Below are positions 34,460 through 46,300 of a stretch of DNA of 59,550 bases, in pieces. Source of the stretch: Lingula anatina (taxonomy: Eukaryota; Brachiopoda; Lingulata; Lingulida; Lingulidae). The notes beneath the pieces are model-generated. The model made no database searches. It worked only from the letters and a program-made list of their open reading frames with translations, and was not told the origin of the DNA. The position numbers and the translations under genes were made by a program. Numbering within the stretch: the first letter of the stretch is position 1; each line of letters starts with the position of its first letter. The stretch lies in NCBI RefSeq assembly GCF_001039355.2, contig NW_019775438.1, positions 89,343-148,892 on the forward strand. The letters run 5' to 3'.

Positions 34460-37400
34460 ATTTAAAAACTTTTGGCTATTTAACATAAAAAAAAATTCAA
34501 ACTTTTGCCATTTAAAAGAACGTTTAAACATGATCACAAAGGATACAAAACAACCATCGTGTACACTGCGGTGGTAAAGATAAGCAAAAGCGGGGATGTA
34601 TATATAAATACCTACCGCCAAGTGTTCACACTGAGGAGCAAAACATAAGGACAGATTGTTGAACACGAAGCTTACACGTAACGCGACACTTTAAAAATAA
34701 GATGTATCCTTAAAGCACTTTGCTAGACTAATTTGAGAAGGCCTATTTGTTAGCGGGAGAGTGGATCATTTGGTGCGGGGGCGGTCGGCTGAAACCATTG
34801 CTGAAGCGCCCTGAATTTCAGAGTACAGCAGTAACTTACTTCCATGACAAACATGGCGTATCAGAATGACCCAGAGAAATAGTGTCACCGCCAGTTCTCA
34901 AAATTTCAGGGCGGGCCTCCGTTAACTCTCAATGGTTCCTTGATTGAAAAAGTAAAAAAAAAGGAAACAAAGCACTGTTGACAAAAAAGTAAATCGCTGC
35001 TAAGAGACCACACGGAGTTGGGTCGATTTAAGTAAAACGATTGTTTCATTGGGAACGCGCTATTATATTCATCGATTCACTCACTGATGTGACCATAATT
35101 AACTTTTTTTGCTAGCTTTACACTTGAAACAACGAAAAACATTTTCATTGGTCCGAACTATTGTCCCACGTACCGACTCTCTCTCTCACTCTCTCTCTCC
35201 TCAAAAGCTACCCATCGCCACGGCAACTGTTTCCATAACAACACGGGCGGGGCTCGGGCCTGGAGGCCGTGTATTAAGACAATGCACCTTGCTGCAATAT
35301 CTCCACGGGATCATACACGGCAGTTTATTCAGACATGGAGCCAAGGCCTCCCATCTTCTAGCTAGTCCACAAAGTAAACGGATTATAGTTTGTCTTTCTC
35401 GTTTCACAGCGCAAGGTGTCTTCTAAATATTTGGGAACAACCAAGGGGGTATGGTGAATAGATAAATAAATAAGGAAATGTACCTGAAAACACCATTTGA
35501 TGTGTGTGTTAAGAAATATGATTTGTCGTTTCTCCTTTTGCATTTTAATCTCAATTTTAACACCCAAACTATTTTTTTCATCATCTAAAAATGTGAAACT
35601 GTCAAGATCCCGAAACAGCCTCTTTGATGATTAATTCCTTTTATTATGAAAAAACATATCCATCAACTTATTATATATATAACTTCATAGATAACGGATG
35701 GGCTATAAAGCATTAGACAGGATATTTTGTATCAAAATAAAGCGACTTCTGTGCTTGATTAGTATACGGTGTCTCCATACGTTAATTTATAAGACGCCAA
35801 TATGAAGTCAATGGAAATTGATTAAAACCTACGGTGTCACCATAGGTGATATAGTATGACCTGCGTTCGACCCGAAGGAAAATTCTTATAAATAATCTTT
35901 AAAAAATTTATTTTATAAACGCGTTTATTTTTTAAATTCGGCTTGAATATTCGGGGGGGGGGGGGGGGGGTAAATTTGGACAGTACTGGAATCCGTTTTC
36001 ACAGAGCATCTAAATACAGCGTGACCCCACTCAAACTTGAACACTTAAAGATAGAGTTCCGTTTCCCTTTAACCTCACAGAGGCCCCATCTCAAAAAAAT
36101 ACACAAACAATCTTTTTTAACACAAACGAGACATAATTATCGCGCTTAGTGTGTAGACCACGCGTTTGAAAGGTCAAATTTCATGTACGCCAAGTTAAAT
36201 TGCCGCAAGTTACTAAAGAGGACACCGTCGGCGAGGTCAACGAGGTGACTGCAACTTGTTGAGCTAAACAGGCGCAAGCATTCCGTAATATCTCATTTCG
36301 ATCCATATTCGGGAATACCAAAGTAATTTTATATTGCTTAGATTTTTTTTACAGGGTTTTAAAAAATGGGACGAAATATGTGGAGAATGCGCGTAAATAC
36401 AAGCAATTATTCTTGACAATTTTAATCTTTAAAAAAGTGCTTTTTCAGAATGATATCATCATCGAAAGAAATGTCTGAGAGCATTTTTTTTTTTTTTTTT
36501 TTTTTGCGGGGAGGGGGGATTTCATGTGAACTCAAAAAGAAATCACAAAATGCTAATAAAAAAGGGAGGAATGGTGAGTGGGTAACCTTCCCCTCCCACG
36601 AATGTCCATATTTTGATAATTTTTTTAAATTATCCATAATTTCCCCAGCTTTTAAACAAGGAGAATATCCTCCGAATTTATTAGAAAGAAAATCCCATAT
36701 TCCTGTGCATAGCACTTATTTTATTATTGCAGCAAATTAAACAAAGGCATATTTTATATCCTCGACCTTTTGCTATGGCCTGTGATGGTATATGATTTCC
36801 CTCGATTTTTTTTTTTTTATTTTATTATTTTTTTTTTTGTAATAATGGCAGACCAACGGCACCGTTTTCCATACTCCATTCTAATGCGAAGCAATGAAGT
36901 AAATATGAGAAGCAAAAAAGAAGAAAAAAAAAAAGAAAAACAGAGATCCCCAGGCCATGTCAAAAGACAGGCTGTCAGATGTCATAAGGCTTGATTTTGT
37001 GCTCGGCTGATTTCTCCCTCAGTGCTCAATTTTCTTTCATGAAAAAAGTATGTCTGTGTGGTTTATCAGTAATCGATCCCGGTACCAGACCAGTGTTGGC
37101 GGCATATGATATTTAGACACCAATTAAAAAGACTACGGTCTTTATCCAGGAAGGTGGGGGGGGTGGGGCATAAGGTCCGTGATTCAGTTGTCATAACACT
37201 TTTACCAAATTTCAAAAAAATAAATAAATAAATAAAATAAAATAAATAGATAATAATAATTAAAAGAGAACGAAAAAATTACATAACTTACTAATTAAAC
37301 AAATAAAAAGTAATTATAATAAATGGCATTAAAATGATTTTATGAGTCTCATTTCACTTTCACATTCACAAAAAAGTAATAATCATAACAGGTGCCAAAG

Positions 37401-37700
37401 AATATTTCAGAATTTGTAGATTCCTATTCTGTATTGATTCCAAAGTTTTTCATGTCACTGGTGTATAATAACAGCCACTGCAATTCCTCTCACACTGCTA
37501 TTCTATTCTGTTATTGCAAGTTCTCGTCTTTCTTGTTTATTTGTATGGGATGACAGTGCACAAATATTGATAGATATTTTTGTTATATCATCACATTGCA
37601 CTGAATCCACTCTGACTTTCTTGAACATTTATACGGCTGGTATACAGTATTTTTATGAAAAGAATTTTCATTTTCCATGTTAAAGAAATGCAGCAAACAA
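32193..37700. other. Intergenic region, no supported gene
   Basis: Holds ORFs without recognisable motifs (for example 33464-33784) and simple repeats: a CT run at about 34422-34456, a G run near 35953-35970, a T run near 36485-36505, and an A/T-rich tract near 37210-37260. No splice-consistent exon chain found. Confidence 0.5.
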
Positions 37701-39433
37701 TTCAGCAATTACAAAACACGCTCATTCATCCAATGAAATAAAGGTAGCAAAGAGTGAATTTAAAAAGACAGTATTTATTAAACTTAATGAAGAATGTTTA
37801 ACTGAGCAATAATGCTGAATAATATAAATATTTACAATCTGTCAGTTCAACATCAGACTGATTATATTAATAATAAATAAATGTTCGATTTTTGGCCAAT
37901 GTCATTAAGCTTGAGATATTTTGCTCTACTAATATTACAAGTCCAGTAGTGTGATAACCCAGATAAAAAAGTACATCCCATATATTTCTGTGCAAGTAAC
38001 TAATAAGTATCATTTTATAAGACTGTAGTATAATTTTACAAAAAAACTGTAAACTTTATTCTTTGGACCAAACCCACATTGCTCTATACACCTGCAGAAA
38101 AACATGAAACTGTGTGCAACTTTATTAATTTCAAATATGTACAAAATGTGCACACTTAACTTCTATACAATGTAAGTACTACAAACACATGAACTTTCAA
38201 AGAAAGATATCCATGTTTAATACCACATCTTTAAACTTAATTAATAACAATGCTGATCAAAGACGCTCAATGCACCACCAGAGCTACAAATTGTGCTCCG
38301 GTATATACAATGTAACCCAACACACAATGAGACTGCATAAAAATAAATTAAAAATAATAAACAATTTCCCTGGTATTTCAATTCAATTCAAATAACTTTT
38401 TGTAATGTTAAAAGCCCACATCCATTCATGGTAAGGGATCTAATGGTGTTAAGAAGTACAGTTACCAAAAAGTTGAGTCCCGTTTTGTCTATTACGAAGT
38501 CAATACTGACTTCATTTATAATATTTGTTTTTATGTCTGCCCCACCAAATGTGTGACACTATTTGCTTATTAAGACTCAAAAGCATGTGAGGCATCATTA
38601 ACACTGAAGATAGATAGACCTTTCTTTGTATAACCCTTCTCCATCGAGCCGTTTCATTCAAATAAGTTCATCATAGGCAGAAAGTGGATTCCCTCCATTT
38701 TTCGTTGACCACCATGTCCTCTGCTGGGCATAACATGACTTAATTTGGGGAAAAAAGGACTCACTTGCTGCCTATGGTGAGAGCCCACTTAACTAGGACC
38801 TACCTATCTTCATTGTCAGTGCACCTTTAGATATGGTATTAGAAAGGTTCAATAATAGCATGAAATAGCATTAATTGGTGAAATGGTATACATGTCTGAG
38901 TTAGTTAAATATTAAACTATGTTACCATTATACTGCTAAAAGCTGTTAATGATATTGCATGCATCACATACATGTAGTGTTGCACTGTTTACTATTATAT
39001 TTGTATACGTATATACTATTTTACTGTAAATCTTAGAAGTGTAGTAGCTACCACAATCTATGTTATTGCAAATGTCAATGTTGTGTTGTTAAATGTCAAG
39101 GTAATTATTCACAAAATTCAAACCTGGAATCCCAGTTCAAACACCTCAATTGATTTGTCTTCATTTATTTTCAAGATTTTACTTTTGGTTTCTTGCTAAA
39201 ACATGCTCCGTTTTGAAAACATTTGAACAAACCTTTTCTGGTATTATCTAGAAAAGTTTTTTTCTGAAAATGAAATTCATCAATTCTGATTTAATTTTGA
39301 GAGTAATTACAGTGTATTAGCTGTCATGTTATGTGTTACCATTTCTTTTGGCCGTTACCAAGTGAGTGCTGTACATGTTTGTGTTACCATGTTACCATGT
39401 GCCAGCTATACCATGTTACCACTACATATATAA

Positions 39434-39484
39434 CTATGTTACCAAGCCGTCTACACTCCCTCCACCTCGAAATCTGGGCCGATC
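39434..39484 (-). CDS. Doubtful terminal coding exon (16 codons plus stop)
   Basis: Minus strand: after a good pyrimidine tract and acceptor (tttcctgctccttcaag) the frame reads DRPRFRGGGSVDGLVT and stops with TAG. The Arg/Gly composition looks protein-like, but no upstream exon was identified. It could be an alternative last exon of IDH3G, the end of an unseen gene, or chance. Confidence 0.15.
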   Translation of the reverse strand, partial: DRPRFRGGGSVDGLVT

Positions 39485-41373
39485 CTTGAAGGAGCAGGAA
39501 ACAAGAAGAAATGTATGAGATGAGGCGCAGTACACAAAACAGGGAATGCTCAACAGGAAGTGCTCAGTGTTAAAATCTGATAAAAAGGAAGAGGAAACAA
39601 AAAAAGACTGTTAGTAAAACTGAACAGGAAAGGAAAAGTATACTACAAGAGTGGGTCAGGTCCCATTAAATCAGTCCATCCCCCCCCCCCCCCCCAGGTG
39701 AGTGCAAAAAGTGCCAAATACATAAAAATCTATGACACATGCATTAAAGGGGATGCATTTTGTGATTTGAATATGATAAGGGTTCGAATATCAGGTGTAA
39801 AAGCTGGGTTTATGACCAACTTTTAAAACACATGTTAATGGATGTGTACTTCACCCCCACCCCTCCAATGATCCCAAGGGCTATCCAGATACCCATCCTG
39901 GCTGTCTGTACTCCATAATCGAAAAAAATGAAATGCAAATCATATATTTTGAATTGTAGTATAATCCTTTAAGAAAAATTAAACTTTTGGGGAAGACCCA
40001 CTGAGTAGTATCACTTTTGGAATTAACATCAGGTTAGTACATATACTATCAGATGCACAAAAATATGCACATGTGTACGCACACTTAGCTGAGTGCAAAG
40101 TGGTTGTTGCATACAGTGGGTGCATATGTAGATGTGCAAATGTGCAAGTTCATATGACAGGTGCATATTTGCAAGCAAAACATGCTACACTTGACCACTT
40201 TGGATGTATTTATCAAGTTAACTTTTCAAATTTATCCAATTTCTTTTTATTCTGGTAGAATTTATTGTCATATGAGAAATCCAGTCATGTAAGCTGCTAC
40301 TTAAAATTTCTAAATCTAGTGTAACATTTTTATAAAAGGCAATCTCAAACTGGCCAATGATATGAACAAAAGTGTGGCAAAAAATTCTAACATGAAAATG
40401 TGAAGGCATATATATGTTATTAGGTGTTTGTGAGAAAAAAATGTCAATAATAAAACAAAAATATGCATAAACTAGGAAGAGACCTAGTAAAATATTTTGT
40501 GTAAGAACCAAAGAAACTAAATTTACAACAACATCAATGCCAATACAATATTGCTGCACACTTTTTGAAACACAGATAAAAAAATCACAAACCAAATCTT
40601 TTTAATTCTGCAGAAACAATCTTACATGAATTACCACTGAAAATGGCTAGATTGGATCAAACAGTGAATCAAAACAAAATAAAACAGGATCAGTTTTTAT
40701 ACAGTTGAACACTCAACAAATTAAAGACAAAAAAGTGTTGTAACAAAATTCTCACAACAAGCACTTCATACAATCAATCGAATAAATCAACAATCTGTCT
40801 TCAAAAAGATACAACTTTAAAATACACGATTTCTTTAACAAATCTATATGTCATAATGGCATTACCGTAAATCTTAAAACAGATGTTAAGATGATCAGGC
40901 TTTGTTTGCAAACATTAATGGTACTTAAGGAGCAAAGTAATTCACATACAAGTGACCCCAAGAGAACTGAAGAATGATACTAGTGAGAACATTCACATAC
41001 TTTTTTACACCAACAATGTCAAAACAATATCAGTTTCATTTAGTTTTGCCTACACTCATGCCATGTGATAGAAATAGGGTAATTACCCAATGTCTCCAAA
41101 CAATTTAAAGAAATTCTATTCCTGCATGATGCTTTGATGATAATAATAACAGACCAAAGGCATGAAGTTTTCAACTAATTCTGTCATCGTTACCCTCTCC
41201 CCCTGGTGGTCTGAGAACTGACCATCTGATGTGAAGCTTAGCATCCTTATCGATCTAAAATATTTCTGGTCTGACTGCATCTCTTGATCATACATAATAT
41301 GAACCAGACTCCGTCTATTTACTCATGAAGCCCCCACTAACCTCTGACATCAAAGCAAGTGAACCATTTGAAT

Positions 41374-41592
41374 TCTGCTATACATTTTGTAGAACAGTTT
41401 CATTAGCTATGTTATTATAATAGACTTGTGAAGATTCTTTTGTCTATAGCTATTTATATTAGTTTTATCTTACCATCCAATAATATCCCTGATGAAATCT
41501 GACTGCAAGCAGATGAAATATTGGATGGTAAGATAAAACTAATATAAATAGCTATAGACAAAAGAATCTTCACAAGTCTGCTATACATTTTG
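41374..41592. repeat. Perfect 61-bp palindrome with 36-nt spacer, flanked by a 16-bp direct repeat
   Basis: Arms 41422-41482 and 41519-41579 are exact reverse complements. The 16-mer tctgctatacattttg occurs at 41374-41389 and again at 41577-41592, overlapping the outer end of the right arm. Same design as the palindrome at 14596-14736. Confidence 0.95.
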
Positions 41593-43323
41593 GCTTTCAC
41601 TACTTTTTTGTGATTATTTTTTTCAAGTTTTGTTGAAAACAATGCACATATGATAGTATTTGACCAAACGAAAGAATTTCCTGATGCACATTTTGAATTC
41701 AAAACAGTTATTTTTTATTGAGTAGTTATACCACTGAATATTTGTGGTGTCAAACTTCAAAGGTTGCCAGAAACAACCACTGTCAGTCAATAAAGTATGT
41801 AAAATCAAGCCACACACTTAAAACACCTGCAGAAGAGTTCAGTGGAATAATTCTTTTTTGAGATATTGCAAGGGGAAATGCTATTCTAAATCAAGCCTTT
41901 AATGAACAGACTTTGACTACATTTTTTGTTTTCTATATCTATCTTCTGATCGGGATGAAATGTGAGATGATCAAATGTGATGGGAAGAAAAAATATATAT
42001 AGACTGTTAATATGTTTTTTCCTAGGAAAAAGACTCTGAAACAAGGTGGGTTAGGACAAAAACCTTAATTTTTTCTTTAAATACTGAGAAACAAAAACAT
42101 TCCACCTTAAGCAAATGTGAAGGCATTATGACATTATTTTCAACAGTTTTGTCATTGATGTGGTATAAAATTTGATTTGGCAGAAAAAAAAGGGAGGGGG
42201 ATCAAAATAAATCTATGCCTAGGGAGGTTCAAAAGTCAGTCTGATTCATCACCCCAGCTGACAAGTGACAAAAGAAAAGATTTACATTCTTTTCACTTGT
42301 GACAGTTGTTGAGAGCATGGAAGATTTGATGTGAAATGTGAAGCAGCTGTTCAAACATGCCCACCAATGAATGCTGGAATGTAGTATAAAGGCAAATTTC
42401 CTTTCTTAAATAAAGCATTGGACAATTTAGTTTTGAGATAGTTTCTGTATTCAAAGGTTAATCACGTCTATTTTTTTACTTCCGATCTATAAATATTTAA
42501 TAAAACTTACAGATATTTGCGACACTTACATAATATAGTTTCAAGGAATAGGAAATGCAAATGTAAGCAGCATTCTGTAATTGTTGGGCACTAGACAGAG
42601 TTTACAAGCTTTTGGGATGAGAATGACTGTCACATTAATTTTTTTTAAGAGCTGAAAGCATTATAAGGGCTTCTGGACTCATTAAGAAATTAATGAAATT
42701 TTTGCAACATAGAACACAAATAATCAGGATTTATTTTTTCATATTTATAATTGGTCATGTTATCAGACTGTAACATTCCCCATGTTTTTGAACCCACTGT
42801 AATATGAACATGAGGCCTAGACCGATAAAGGGATATGTGGTGTAAGCCCCCGGCCAGTGTTTTCAATACTTTCACTTACCATTTCTATAACAGTGATATA
42901 CATTTCTATGGTATTTTAAACTAAAAGTGTATTAAGACCACTTTATGTTGCACTTTCCCCCATGAACAATATCATATCATTTTATTTTACGCATACCTAT
43001 ATGCCTGCTGTTGTGCCAAATATAATTTCTGCACCCCCCCCCCCCCCCTCCCTCTACCTCCAACAGACACTCCTTCACATCATGGAAAATTCACATTATG
43101 GAAAATTCTTACATGAGCCAGCATTACTCTGCAGAGCCATCAACAAACTCTTTCACTCATGAGAAGCCAACTGCCCCCCCCTCCCCCAACACCTGCAAAG
43201 TCCTTCACAGAAGTTGAAAACCACGCAGACTACGACTGTAGTCATTTAGAAATGCTGAATACCACACAGATTAGGACAGTAGTCATTTAGAGATGCTGAA
43301 TACCACACAGACCAAGTCCTATA

Positions 43324-46300
43324 TCAATGAACATGACTGTACCATTGTTTTGTCTTCTCCCTGACGTGTCCTATCACAGCCTGAACAACCTGTACTGTGG
43401 TGGCTTGACCGCCAAGGTCTGGGGTGTGGATCTGGAGTGAAAAATATATGCTTTCAATTTTCATGATATTTTACTTCAGGAAGAAATATAACAGTTTGCA
43501 GGGTGTTGGCTTCACTGCCAAGGTCTTCCTTCAGTGTACACTTGTTGTAAAAATTGTACTTTTAGTTATTTCATATAAATACTTTTGATTGTAATCAAAA
43601 CATCACAATGAACATAGTGTTAAGAAATAAATCATGTCCTGATTTTCCCTTACCTTATCCTCAACAATGACTTTTATTACAGCATCTCTTATTAGTTCCG
43701 AATGGCTCTTTAAACTGAAAACACACAAAAGAAAGTATAACTAGTTACATCACCAAAAAATATTGCCATTCACCACATTCACATGATACAACCTCTGTAT
43801 CATTATTCTAACTGGGAAGTCTGAGTAAAGACAAATCGAAGTTACAAGCATTTATGGAAAATTCCACTTCTCTAGTCTCACTTATTGCAATAAAAACATG
43901 CTCTTTTACTCTTTCTATCAGAAGGGGGGGGGCATGCTTTTTTTGGAATAATGACTTTAACATCCAGCTAAAAGACACATCCAATTAAAAGACATTCTAA
44001 CCAAGAGAGAGCCCAGCTTTCTCTCCTTACCCAATGTGTTCCAACAGATCTGCACTGGCCAGCAGCATGGCAGCTGGGTTAGCAATGTCCTTGCCAGCAA
44101 TAGAGCGCCCTGAGTTACGAGTGCCCTAGAATATATGATGACTTTTAATGTTATTATTCCAAAGATTTCAATACTATGCTGGTCAATAATATGCCAGTCA
44201 GACTAGTGATATCTTTACCAGCAATGGAGCACTCTGCCTTACAAGTACCCTGAGATATTTTAGCTGTGATTTTATAAAAGAGTGTTACACTTAAACAACA
44301 CTTACAAACCTGAATCTGACTCCTTAACATTAGTCTCCTTACAGGCTCAAATACGTCAGAGTTTCCTTTTTATTTCTTAAAACTTCAATGGTACAGTATA
44401 GTACATATTTCTTCATAGAGACTCAAAGATAGCATGATTACATATGTCCTATCTTACTCATAACCTCAAAGGCAGCCAAACACTTTGCCTCTGTACTACT
44501 CACAGACTCAAAGATGGCGTAATTCTCTCCTATATTCATGCCAGGCACCACTCCCTGTCCCCCTGTCAGTCCAGCTGCTATATTCCCCACTATGTTACCA
44601 TACAGATTGGGGAGCACCATCACATCAAACTGCTGGGGGCGGGACACCATCTACAATAATGAAAGAAAAACAGTCAGGCCCAGTGTACACTCTGAGATAG
44701 CAGCTGAGCTACCTGCCTCACAAGCTTTCAGCTTAGAGTGTGAGCTGACCTGATAAGTTGAGAAGGCCATTTTGGTTTTGGCTTCAAATACCTTCAAAGG
44801 AACAAGAGCTCTGTGTTTTGCTCCACATATACATATGAGTCTGCATTCTACTAATGTGTCCTAAATTGGAACCCCAATTTTCTTCAGCAATCAGTTATTT
44901 CTAACATAACATAGTAGAATGATTTTTTTTGCATTACCCAAAAATTGCGTTCAGCCTTTATAGCTATTGTAGCACATGCAACATAAATATATAATAATGG
45001 TTATTAATCTTTATAAATATGTTTACCTTTTTCATGAACATAAGTAAAGACTAGGATAAAAAATGTCAATTTTAAAACAACATTTCATTTCCCATACCTG
45101 CATACTACAGTTATCAATGATCATGGACTCAAATTCTATTTGTGGAAATTCCTCTGAAACCTTTCTGCAACATTCCAAAAACAGACCATCCCCAAGTTTC
45201 CTAAAAAAAGAAGGGAAATTACTTTTAAAAGTAAAATATTATTGAACTCAGAAAAAGACAGGTTGTCATCATTTTTATATCATTCTAACATCAATTTGAA
45301 CTGAAAAACATAATTTAATATTTATTTTCAAATATCTACTGTACTGTTGTGATTTATTTTTAACATCAATAAAGAGAACCAATATTTCAATGTTCACAAA
45401 TTGATGTTTCCTATGCCAAAAAACAAATACTCTTAAGCCATCTTACATGATATTGGCCTTGTGCACTGCAGTGACTTTTTTCCTTCCATGTTCTACAGCA
45501 TAGTTAAAGGCATATCTGGCAATTCTGGTGGACTTGGCAGCTGTGATGATCTTCAGGCTCTCAACTACTCCAGGGACATTCTAAACATAAATAATGTATT
45601 GTAATAATATTGTAATAGCAAAGGAAAACCAATCTTATCATCATGCAATCAGTTACACTTTGCCAAATACTTCAGGGTAGCAACAGTAAATGACTGTAGA
45701 TAGAACCACATCAATATATCTGTTGACATGATGTAAAAATGGCTAAATGACTGCACAAAGACATGTGGTAAGGTAATTAAGTCTTTACACAGAGTCCGTT
45801 ATTACCTCATGTTCCAGGTTAGAGTATTCTCCCTCTGTGTTTTCTCTGATAATCACCACATCAATGTTGTCATGCCTAGTCTGTACACCTGGGATGGACT
45901 GAACTTTGATCACACTGGCAAACAGATCCAGCTCTGTCCTGGAGAAAAAATATATAGTGCATTGTTATATTGTGTTTTCTTCATAATAAGGATTATCTGT
46001 ATCAGTATTAGACCAGCAAACATTTAAGCAGAGTGATGGAAAATATTTTTAAAAAAAATCTTTTTCAGTGTTTTAGTCAAGACCTGGAGATAAAAAATAT
46101 ATGAACCTGAACATTGTTCCAACATTAATTTACCTAAACTTTACACCAATTGAGGTAAGTGTGTAAGGTGTGACAGCTTAACAACACTAGTATAACAATA
46201 CCTCAACTGTGCATTTAGTGAACCAGTTGGAGAATCTATTCCTGTCTCTACGCTCCCCTTCAGGGCTGTACCATTTCTCTTCACTGCCAGCAAAGCTTGT

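Larger units (their letters stand above)
37701..43323 (-). other. Region downstream of IDH3G: long 3'UTR or intergenic
   Basis: AT-rich with no confident coding exon. Several minus-strand AATAAA candidates exist. The phrase gttaccat recurs between about 38930 and 39450. A minus-strand ORF near 41170-41250 (gene-like TSDGQFSDHQGE) was seen but has no family assignment. How far the IDH3G transcript extends cannot be told. Confidence 0.4.

Noticed and set aside
30103-37260. CRISPR-like or satellite arrays
   Set aside because: The repeats are microsatellites and a two-unit tandem duplication; no regular repeat-spacer pattern is present, and the genome is eukaryotic.
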